Shown one piece after another: positions 1-5,960 of a stretch of DNA of 5,960 nt (position 1 is its first letter; every line of letters begins with the position of its first letter). Source of the DNA: Spirochaeta sp. (GTDB lineage: Bacteria; Spirochaetota; Spirochaetia; DSM-2461); contig JAUVIY010000174.1 of assembly GCA_030592625.1 (NCBI GenBank), forward strand, positions 1 to 5,960. The letters run 5' to 3'. Below the pieces are notes generated by a model. That model had not been told where the DNA came from, ran no database searches, and worked only from the letters and a program-made list of their open reading frames with translations. The position numbers and the translations under genes are program-made.

Positions 1-3000
1 GAAATCCTGGTCCGTTACGATCCCACCGAAGCCGATGAGATGATTTTCCAGGGCCAGTACGAAGTGAATACCCAGGACATCGGCCTGCCGGAATTCGTTG
101 AAGGGAAGTACTTTCTCCTGCCGGATATCGATGTTTCGAACGTCGTGGTCTATCTGGAGGATCGATTGGGGTCGATTACGGGTACCGACGGTCTGGGAAC
201 CCAACGCCGCTATCGTCTGGCGGAATCGGTGGAATACTTCGTCGATGGTGAATCCGGTATTGTGTTGCTGGACGTGCCTCATGACGGGCAGGTTTTGGCG
301 TATTACGACGTTGTAGGTACCGATGTCGGCGATATCACCCTCGGAAGGAATTTCGTTGTCCCCGCCGATGCGAACCTCAGACCGGATTTTGCTGCCTGGG
401 GCGGCATTCCCGGCAATTTACTGAATTTCGACTGGGCGGAAATCGATATCTACGATCCTCAAGGAGGACGAACCTATCTTCAAACTTCCCATGTCAATGT
501 TGGTGGTACTGACCACCTGGTCCTCTTTGATCCGGGTCGTTTCACCCCCTTTGAGCGTCAGAATGTCTATCTCTCATCCCGACCCCTGCCGGAAGAAACC
601 TGGCGTATCGTCCCTCTGCTGAAAGACCGTGGCTCTCTCTATCCGGGAACAGCTCCGGAGTTCGGGTTCATTCCGGACACAGTAGATAAATCCATTTCCG
701 TATATGGAGCAGTCGGTTCTACCGAGGGACTTCGCGACCCGGCCAACCGCTATCCATTCGCCGCGGCAGACCCGGAAGTCTACGGTCCCGGCCGGGAAAC
801 CGATCCGGACAAGCTTTCGAGAATCATCGTCCTGGCCATCAGAGAAACCAATCCCGGTTATTATCTCGGTACGGGAATCGTTCCCGGATCGGTAATCGTA
901 CGGGTAAACGGAGTAAGAGATAAAACGGTTGAAGTCTCTGATGACGGCAGTCTCACCTTCACACGCTTCATCTATCCCGATGATTGGATTGAGGTGAGTT
1001 TCCGGACTGAAACACTGGACATGGATGGAGGAGACCTGTTCGTCTATCAGGGAAATCACTTCCAACTGACTTCCAGACTGAGCTGGGAACTGGCCGAGAG
1101 TGTCCGGTGGAATATCAGCCAGGACCGAACGGTGAGTGAATACAACCAGAGTCCCGGTGAAATCAAGGTGGCCACCACCCTGGACTGGGAAGCCGATATG
1201 GCGGGTATCCGCCTCACCGGTGATGCGGCTCTATCCACCCCGGATACCGCCGGAAACTTAAGGCTATTCGGAATGGATGACGGTGGAATGGGATTGGTGT
1301 TTCTCACCTCTACTCTGGTTCAGGCTCCTGATGACTTTCTTGGTTACCCTTTAGGATCTCGTCAGCCGGCGGACAAGTATAACTATATCTCCACAGACGG
1401 CCTGGGCAGGGAAATCCTGAACGACTACCTCTGGCCGGATGCATCCAGTACCGGTGAAGACGGACCAGCCCTTGCAGCTAGGGTGAGCGGAGATCCAACG
1501 GACGGACGGGTAATGGACCTGCGATTCGACAATAACACCGGAGAATGGACTGCCGGGGATTTTCTGGCCGACATCACCGGGCCAATCGACATCTCAGGTT
1601 ATACAGCTATTGAATTCCCGATCCGATTCCTGGATATCGTTGGAACGGAACCGACTATCATTCTTCAGGCAGGTGAAATCGGCGAATTTGAAGACTATCA
1701 CGAAGATGGCGCCGTAGATCAATTCGATCAAGGCAGAATGGTGGAATGGGATCTTTCAACGGTGGAATGGACCAGCGGGGATTTATCCACAGCCTGGACA
1801 ACCGGAAACTGGCATACAGCCCGCATTTCCCTCACACCTTCCGATAGGGCCAGATTGAGCAGTGTCAGGTCTTTCAGGTTAATTATCGACAATGGAACCG
1901 GTTTGTCTGTATCCGGTCGGAGTATCATGGGAGCTCCCCGATTCGACGGCAGTCCTTTTCGTACTGAAATCAGAACTTCTTCAGCTTTAGCACCCCCGAT
2001 GAACGACGTTCTAGTAGATCCTCAGGATATCGCCGGTGATGAAGTGACGGACAATAGCCTGAAATCCGCTTATCCCGAAGTCTCCGAACTCTTCCATCCC
2101 GGGGGGGAAACGAATAAAGCCTTGAGGATTCGATGGGGTACCGACGTTCCGAACGGTGCTGCCATCGCTGCCACGGACCGCTGGGAGGCCGTCTCCTGGT
2201 TCTCCGGAGTTCCTCTTGAGGCGTACCGAACCATGGTCTTCTACGTCAGAGATGACACCGGGATAGGAGTGATGACTGCCAGTGCTACCGATGAAAATGG
2301 AAAAGGCGTTACGGTTTCCTGGAATTCCCCTCTCCCGGGATCTGGATGGGACCGTATCACCGTTCATATCGATGAAGGAACCGCCGTCAGTGCAGCCGGG
2401 AATACGATCACTTCAATCTCTGTGGATAAGGATGCAGGTGAGCTGACCCGATTTGTCATTATGGGAGCTGATGTAAACGGAGTCGGCCCGGGTGTGCCTC
2501 ATTCCGGTACCATCCACCTGGACGAAATACATTTCCGTGACCCGGCATTCGCTATAACGGGTGGTGCCGAATTCCAGGGATACTGGCGTTACGAGGATGA
2601 TATCGTCGCTATCGGGAACTTCCCGGTCCTGGGAGACATCAGTGTGGACGGCCGAACGGCATTGATAGGCGGAACAGTCCTGTCAGGGCTGGACAGGGGA
2701 AGTTCAGCGGTTACGGGAAACATTGCAGTCGGAGCGGATATTCTCGGGGTCAAACTGGAAACAGACTGGCGGGCAACCTGGGGACTGGGGAAAAGCGACT
2801 GGTCGGGCAGTCACGCATTGCGTATTCCGGCACGGAGCAGTGTTTTCTGGTTCGGCGATACATACGCTCGGGGCGTATCAGGCGATGATACAACATTTTC
2901 CAGGCAGAACGAGGTGAACCTGAATCTGGGCCCGGGATCCATCCGGGCATTCGACGAGGCTCTCTATGACGGAATTTCCCTGATCCAGACATGGGGCGGG

Positions 3001-4233
3001 GAAACCTCCTGGGGCGGGGAAAAATGGGATACCAATCTGGATATCCAATATGTCCTGAACACAGAGGACGTACCGGAGGGTTCAGATGGTTATTTATCTT
3101 CATGGATCAATGACTATGCCCTCCTGCTGCCTGCCGAAGGGGATGTGATTAATCGGGAAGCTCATCATATCTTCGACGTGAGTATCGGCTGGGGACCGTT
3201 ATCCCTGGAATGGGATCCGCAGCTCAGGATGAAGGCCGGCAGAGCGCCGGTCTGGAATCAGGAGAATCGCTGGGCAGGTACTCTTTCGGCACCCCTTCGA
3301 TTCGCATCCTGGTCGCTGACCCCTTCATATCGACGTGATTTGCGCCAGGTTATCGATACCAGTTCCGGCAGTAACAACAGCTACGGTGACGTTTGGAATA
3401 TCTTCCTCGACGGCGTAGGAGGTCAATTTCCCCTCACCACCTACGTACCGTTCAGGGAACTTTTCCTGGAGGACGACGGAGATACTTTTTCACGAGTCAC
3501 CGAAGGCATGGATGAAGCCGATTACGAAACCGAATTCGCCGTTAATCTGAGCCGATCGAGCGGTTCCAGGATCCTGGACCTCTTCATTCCATCAACCGGT
3601 GATTTCTCGATAGAGCGACGCTACAAGAGGAAGGGCGATACCGTCGGCTGGGAAAATGAATGGCGGGGTTCGCTGGGATTCAGTGCCATAAATCTCTTCG
3701 GGCGATTCGGACGCTATCCAATCCTGCCGATCTACAACATCGAGGAACTCTCATCACTCATCCAGATTACCCTTGAGGATTACAATGGGACGCCGGTACC
3801 GGATCCTGAGGAAATCCTCTGGCAGACAAACTGGTCGTTCACCGGAGTCAGAAACCGTCGATTGATACTGGATCATCGTATTTCATGGAACTGGGACCCC
3901 GAGATGAGGGAGACACGGCAGGAAGGTCGTATTGAGTACCAATGGCGTACCGCCAGCAGGGATGTTCTCCATATCCCCCTGGTAAAACGGGCCATTCCAC
4001 GACAGCACCACCTGGAAAACAAGGAGCGTCTCATCGTCACAGGATTGTATCCCTGGCAGGATGCCCCGCCGGAATCCTGTTTCGATCTTGGTTTCACCCT
4101 TTATCACGAATCCAGCTGGGTGTTTCAGGATACCGGCCACTTGAAGGGCTGGCTCGCCCTTGGACTGGGAGGCCGGGATGGTGAATTCACGAATGGGTGG
4201 GAGTTGGGCCTGGAGGCGGAATTCCGCTTCTGA
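1..4233 (+). CDS. Giant SprA-like outer-membrane beta-barrel protein, 5'-truncated by window
   Basis: The frame is open from base 1, so the start lies upstream and the ATG at 40 is probably internal; 1410 residues are visible (numbered here from base 1). Residues about 46-104 and 293-338 look like two copies of a small beta module. Residues about 345-415 alternate like barrel strands and end in RLTGDAALSTPDTAG, followed by MDDGG. Two jelly-roll-like modules follow (about 488-649 and 705-848; the second ends SGTIHLDEIHFRDP). Residues about 855-1410 look like beta barrel. The C-terminus WELGLEAEFRF alternates hydrophobic residues and ends in Phe, as expected for recognition by the BAM machinery. 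I see one cysteine (residue 1360). The module order, the strand before the jelly roll, and the FPIRFLDI / LQAGEIGEFEDY region recall SprA, the type 9 secretion translocon of Bacteroidota. This is a remote resemblance judged by eye. Another giant surface protein or barrel is possible. The coding call is secure; the SprA link is tentative. Confidence 0.9.
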   Translation, partial: EILVRYDPTEADEMIFQGQYEVNTQDIGLPEFVEGKYFLLPDIDVSNVVVYLEDRLGSITGTDGLGTQRRYRLAESVEYFVDGESGIVLLDVPHDGQVLAYYDVVGTDVGDITLGRNFVVPADANLRPDFAAWGGIPGNLLNFDWAEIDIYDPQGGRTYLQTSHVNVGGTDHLVLFDPGRFTPFERQNVYLSSRPLPEETWRIVPLLKDRGSLYPGTAPEFGFIPDTVDKSISVYGAVGSTEGLRDPANRYPFAAADPEVYGPGRETDPDKLSRIIVLAIRETNPGYYLGTGIVPGSVIVRVNGVRDKTVEVSDDGSLTFTRFIYPDDWIEVSFRTETLDMDGGDLFVYQGNHFQLTSRLSWELAESVRWNISQDRTVSEYNQSPGEIKVATTLDWEADMAGIRLTGDAALSTPDTAGNLRLFGMDDGGMGLVFLTSTLVQAPDDFLGYPLGSRQPADKYNYISTDGLGREILNDYLWPDASSTGEDGPALAARVSGDPTDGRVMDLRFDNNTGEWTAGDFLADITGPIDISGYTAIEFPIRFLDIVGTEPTIILQAGEIGEFEDYHEDGAVDQFDQGRMVEWDLSTVEWTSGDLSTAWTTGNWHTARISLTPSDRARLSSVRSFRLIIDNGTGLSVSGRSIMGAPRFDGSPFRTEIRTSSALAPPMNDVLVDPQDIAGDEVTDNSLKSAYPEVSELFHPGGETNKALRIRWGTDVPNGAAIAATDRWEAVSWFSGVPLEAYRTMVFYVRDDTGIGVMTASATDENGKGVTVSWNSPLPGSGWDRITVHIDEGTAVSAAGNTITSISVDKDAGELTRFVIMGADVNGVGPGVPHSGTIHLDEIHFRDPAFAITGGAEFQGYWRYEDDIVAIGNFPVLGDISVDGRTALIGGTVLSGLDRGSSAVTGNIAVGADILGVKLETDWRATWGLGKSDWSGSHALRIPARSSVFWFGDTYARGVSGDDTTFSRQNEVNLNLGPGSIRAFDEALYDGISLIQTWGGETSWGGEKWDTNLDIQYVLNTEDVPEGSDGYLSSWINDYALLLPAEGDVINREAHHIFDVSIGWGPLSLEWDPQLRMKAGRAPVWNQENRWAGTLSAPLRFASWSLTPSYRRDLRQVIDTSSGSNNSYGDVWNIFLDGVGGQFPLTTYVPFRELFLEDDGDTFSRVTEGMDEADYETEFAVNLSRSSGSRILDLFIPSTGDFSIERRYKRKGDTVGWENEWRGSLGFSAINLFGRFGRYPILPIYNIEELSSLIQITLEDYNGTPVPDPEEILWQTNWSFTGVRNRRLILDHRISWNWDPEMRETRQEGRIEYQWRTASRDVLHIPLVKRAIPRQHHLENKERLIVTGLYPWQDAPPESCFDLGFTLYHESSWVFQDTGHLKGWLALGLGGRDGEFTNGWELGLEAEFRF

Positions 4234-4374
4234 GATCACTCCAGAAAGGGTCTTTGGCCCGCATACAGCGTTATTTGAATGCTCGTATGCTCATGTACCT
4301 ATCGGTACACTGCGCTACTCCGCTTCAAGCCGCCTTGTCTGCGAACCAAATCCTCCTTTCTGGAGTGATCTCAG
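4230..4374. repeat. 145-bp long imperfect palindrome with perfect 20-nt terminal inverted repeats (MITE-like or intergenic hairpin element)
   Basis: The arm CTGAGATCACTCCAGAAAGG (4230-4249) is the exact reverse complement of 4355-4374. Pairing continues inward as a broken helix: 4253-4257 with 4346-4350, 4260-4263 with 4340-4343, 4265-4267 with 4336-4338, 4275-4279 with 4324-4328, 4281-4282 with 4322-4323, and 4294-4299 (TGTACC) with 4304-4309 around a TATC loop. The whole segment could therefore fold into one long hairpin. It has no significant reading frame, and the only copy in the window is this one. The stop codon of the upstream gene (4231-4233) lies inside the left arm. I see no target-site duplication at the edges. 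It could be a non-autonomous mobile element, a dispersed repeat family, or an mRNA 3'-end structure. The palindrome is directly visible; its mobile origin is inference. Confidence 0.85.
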
Positions 4375-4377
4375 TGG

Positions 4378-4407
4378 CTCTGGATCGCTGGAGGTTTTGT
4401 TGTTTTT
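4378..4407 (+). terminator. Possible weak Rho-independent terminator
   Basis: CTCTGG (4378-4383) pairs with CTGGAG (4388-4393) around an ATCG loop, giving a 6-bp stem with two G-U pairs. A T-rich stretch GTTTTGTTGTTTTT (4394-4407) follows. Its place just after the palindrome and before the next gene suits termination of the large upstream gene. The stem is weak and the T tract is interrupted, so it may be only a partial terminator, or termination may rely on the large hairpin before it. Confidence 0.4.
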
Positions 4408-4446
4408 AAGCCGGAATCGCGTTGTGTTCGGGCTATATTATAGGCT

Positions 4447-4452
4447 GGAGGT
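4447..4452 (+). promoter_or_regulatory. Shine-Dalgarno sequence of the 471-aa barrel gene
   Basis: GGAGGT lies 6 nt before the ATG at 4459. It fixes that start, which is also the one that gives a proper signal peptide. Confidence 0.8.
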
Positions 4453-4458
4453 ACGATT

Positions 4459-5874
4459 ATGTATCAACGGTGTGCGCGTCCCCTCGCGGCCGCCCTCCTG
4501 TTAATCGGACTGATGCTGCCTCTGGCAGCACAATCGGATGAAGTTATGGCCGCTGCCGGCTCTCCCTTCGGCATGGGCATGTTTTTCGGAGCCGTTACCC
4601 TGGAAGGTACGGTGTATAATTCAATTCAGTTGATGCCCGAATTCGAAGTCGGAAAATTCGCATTGGCGATGAATATCGATTTCCGATTCACGATGCAGGA
4701 TAACCAGTTCCAGGTTTATGAAGAGGACTGGTACTATCCCGACGGCGGTACATTCTCTCAATATCTGAATCTCTATCTGTCAAAATTCGAATATATCCGT
4801 TACGGCACTGCAGTTGATCCCCTCTACGTACACCTGGGAGCCTTACCCGGAGTGAATCTGGGTACCGGTTTCATCGTCGGGGGCTACACAAATATGAACC
4901 TTCGGCCGGAAACCAAGTTATTCGGCGGCGAGCTGATATTCGATGGCTCTCTTGTTAACTTCCCTTATCTGGGTATCGATGTCTTCACTTCCAATATTTC
5001 CCGCTGGGACCTCTTCGGAGCCCGACTCTATGCCCGTCCCCTGGCCTTTGCCTCTTCAGGATTGATTAACCGGCTTGAAGTTGGTTTTTCAGGTACCTGG
5101 GATACAGACGCTTTTATTTATGCGAATCCTTCGGAAATCGACTCGAACTACTGGCATATTAATTTTGACGACGGACTATCATCATATGGCCCGGGTTCCC
5201 CATTGGGCGATACAGCCGAAACCGTCCAGGTGTACGGTGTCGATATCATCGAACCGCTACTGAGCGGTCCGGCGGCATCCCTGGCTCTTTACGGCGATCT
5301 CGTCGTGCAGAATCCATCAGATCCGAAAACCGGCGGCATGGTGGGACTGGGAGGCAAGCTCTTCAGCCTGCTCACTTACAGTGCCCAGATCCGGATGAAC
5401 GGGGATGATTTCCAGCCTGTTTATTTCGATCGAGCCTACGACCTGGAAAGAGTCGAGCGCTACGAAGTCTACTCGGGAGCCCGTCCTAAAGAAGGCGGAA
5501 CCGGATATCTGGGTTCCCTGGGATTCACCATGCTGCAGAACGGTCTGGTGTTCTACACATCGGTTGAGGGCCCCTTCGCTGCACCGTCGGGACCAGCCTC
5601 CGAAAACCCCCTGCAGTACCCCTTCCTCAAATCCTCTTTCACCCTGGCCGAAGGCGTGCTGCCATATTTCGATTTTCAGTTCTGGTATGAAAAGAAAGGT
5701 GTCGACAGCTGGGGAGCCCTGGTATCTCCGGAGAACGCCCTTATCGGCGGCCTGTTGAATTTCCGCCTGAAATCAGCGGTGATATCCTGGATCACCGATG
5801 TGAAATACAACCCCGCCACACCGAACGACCCATGGACGGTTTCATCCAAGATCCAGGCCGGCGTGAGCTTTTAG
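4459..5874 (+). CDS. Exported protein, probable outer-membrane beta barrel (471 aa)
   Basis: A complete gene whose start is supported by GGAGGT at 6-nt spacing. Residues 1-24 form a signal peptide: a short n-region with two Arg, hydrophobic residues 9-24, and likely cleavage after PLAA, before QSDE. The only cysteine I see is Cys5 in the n-region, so there is no lipobox and the mature protein lacks cysteine. The mature part is rich in Tyr, Phe and Gly with alternating beta-strand patterns, and ends WTVSSKIQAGVSF, with a C-terminal Phe typical of outer-membrane barrels. A striking segment at about 112-143 contains YIRYG, DPLYVHLGALPG, LGTGFIVGGYTN; another at about 318-335 contains FQPVYFDRAYDLERVERY. 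These look like conserved family motifs, and I have an impression of similar uncharacterised barrels in spirochaetes and other diderms, but I cannot name the family. It does not look like FadL/PorV. It sits 225 bp after the giant barrel gene and 9 bp before the next exported-protein gene. The substrate or role is unknown. Confidence 0.93.
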   Translation: MYQRCARPLAAALLLIGLMLPLAAQSDEVMAAAGSPFGMGMFFGAVTLEGTVYNSIQLMPEFEVGKFALAMNIDFRFTMQDNQFQVYEEDWYYPDGGTFSQYLNLYLSKFEYIRYGTAVDPLYVHLGALPGVNLGTGFIVGGYTNMNLRPETKLFGGELIFDGSLVNFPYLGIDVFTSNISRWDLFGARLYARPLAFASSGLINRLEVGFSGTWDTDAFIYANPSEIDSNYWHINFDDGLSSYGPGSPLGDTAETVQVYGVDIIEPLLSGPAASLALYGDLVVQNPSDPKTGGMVGLGGKLFSLLTYSAQIRMNGDDFQPVYFDRAYDLERVERYEVYSGARPKEGGTGYLGSLGFTMLQNGLVFYTSVEGPFAAPSGPASENPLQYPFLKSSFTLAEGVLPYFDFQFWYEKKGVDSWGALVSPENALIGGLLNFRLKSAVISWITDVKYNPATPNDPWTVSSKIQAGVSF

Positions 5875-5880
5875 GGGGGA
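5874..5880 (+). promoter_or_regulatory. Shine-Dalgarno sequence of the third gene, overlapping the preceding stop codon
   Basis: GGGGGGA begins on the last base of the TAG stop (5872-5874) and ends 3 nt before the ATG at 5884. It is G-rich rather than a perfect AGGAGG. The tight spacing implies co-transcription with the 471-aa gene and possibly translational coupling. Confidence 0.6.
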
Positions 5881-5883
5881 ACC

Positions 5884-5960
5884 ATGAAGAAGATCAACAG
5901 AATTTTATTCGTCCTGATATTCGCACTGCTGCCGTTAATCGCAGTGGCGGCAGCCGAAAC
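5884..5960 (+). CDS. Exported protein, 3'-truncated by window (signal peptide only)
   Basis: Twenty-five full codons are visible before the window ends. They form a classic Sec signal peptide: MKKINR as the positive n-region, a hydrophobic core from residue 7 to 19, then AVAAAE, with signal peptidase I cleavage likely after Ala22 or Ala24. No lipobox cysteine appears in the visible part. The start follows a G-rich Shine-Dalgarno sequence and lies 9 bp after the stop of the 471-aa barrel gene, so the two are almost certainly in one operon. The mature protein is not visible, so only export to the periplasm, outer membrane or beyond can be stated. Confidence 0.85.
   Translation, partial: MKKINRILFVLIFALLPLIAVAAAE

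Noticed and set aside
40..42. ATG at 40 as the start of the giant protein
   Set aside because: The frame is open for 13 codons before it up to the window edge, there is no Shine-Dalgarno sequence in front, and no signal peptide follows it, although the protein must be exported.
574..1065. 163-codon open frame on the - strand within the giant gene (others at 2011-2367, 2750-3103 and 3883-4239)
   Set aside because: They lie opposite a clearly coding + frame and their products show no recognisable domain or signal peptide. They are shadows of biased codon use.
2991..3025. Short direct repeat TGGGGCGGGGAAA, twice in tandem
   Set aside because: It encodes WGGE twice in a beta turn region, and there are only two copies. 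It fits ordinary coding repetition.
4230..4374. Palindrome as an integron attC site
   Set aside because: The outer ends lack the RYYYAAC and GTTRRRY core sites, the arms are perfectly paired without the extrahelical bases of attC, and no gene cassette layout is seen.
4434..4441. TATATTAT as a -10 promoter box for the 471-aa gene
   Set aside because: No acceptable -35 box lies 16-18 bp upstream, and the implied transcript start would fall on the Shine-Dalgarno sequence. It is probably just an AT-rich leader.
4160..4504. 114-codon + frame running across the palindrome and into the next gene
   Set aside because: It overlaps two well-supported genes and reads through the hairpin element. Its product is low in secondary-structure character and it has no clear ribosome binding site.
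91..4644. Eight GAATTC sites, more than the 1-2 expected by chance (91, 1612, 2322, 2569, 3532, 4183, 4219, 4639)
   Set aside because: Seven of the eight are in-frame Glu-Phe codon pairs (GAA TTC), so protein composition and codon preference explain the excess.

Overview
The window looks like chromosomal DNA from a diderm (outer-membrane) bacterium, at roughly 50-55% GC by eye. All three genes point the same way (+) and all look like cell-envelope genes. Two are large proteins rich in beta strand that end in a C-terminal phenylalanine, as outer-membrane barrels do; the third shows only a signal peptide. The phylum cannot be fixed from sequence alone. The style of the proteins suggests Spirochaetota to me, but that is an impression and not a demonstrated assignment.

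Layout. Positions 1-4233 hold the 3' part of a very large gene whose start lies upstream of the window; 1410 codons are visible. In order it has: N-terminal extracytoplasmic beta modules, two of which look like copies of each other; a short barrel-like stretch; two tandem jelly-roll-like modules; and about 550 residues of probable beta barrel. The order and several motifs resemble SprA, the giant translocon protein of the Bacteroidota type 9 secretion system. I offer this as a remote-homology hypothesis. Positions 4234-4458 are non-coding. They are dominated by a 145-bp long palindrome (4230-4374) with perfect 20-nt terminal arms, whose left arm contains the stop codon of the large gene. A small hairpin with a T-rich tail (4378-4407) follows and may be a terminator. 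Positions 4459-5874 encode a complete 471-residue exported protein, probably an outer-membrane beta barrel, with a good Shine-Dalgarno sequence. A third gene starts 9 bp downstream at 5884 and runs off the end after a signal peptide.

How they may work together. The second and third genes are almost certainly co-transcribed. The large gene may belong to the same envelope locus, but the palindrome and possible terminator lie between it and the others. A giant SprA-like barrel beside a second barrel and another exported protein would suit an outer-membrane export or assembly locus; this is inference from context. The items most worth a second look are the palindromic element fused to the end of a gene, and the possible SprA-like protein with internally duplicated modules.
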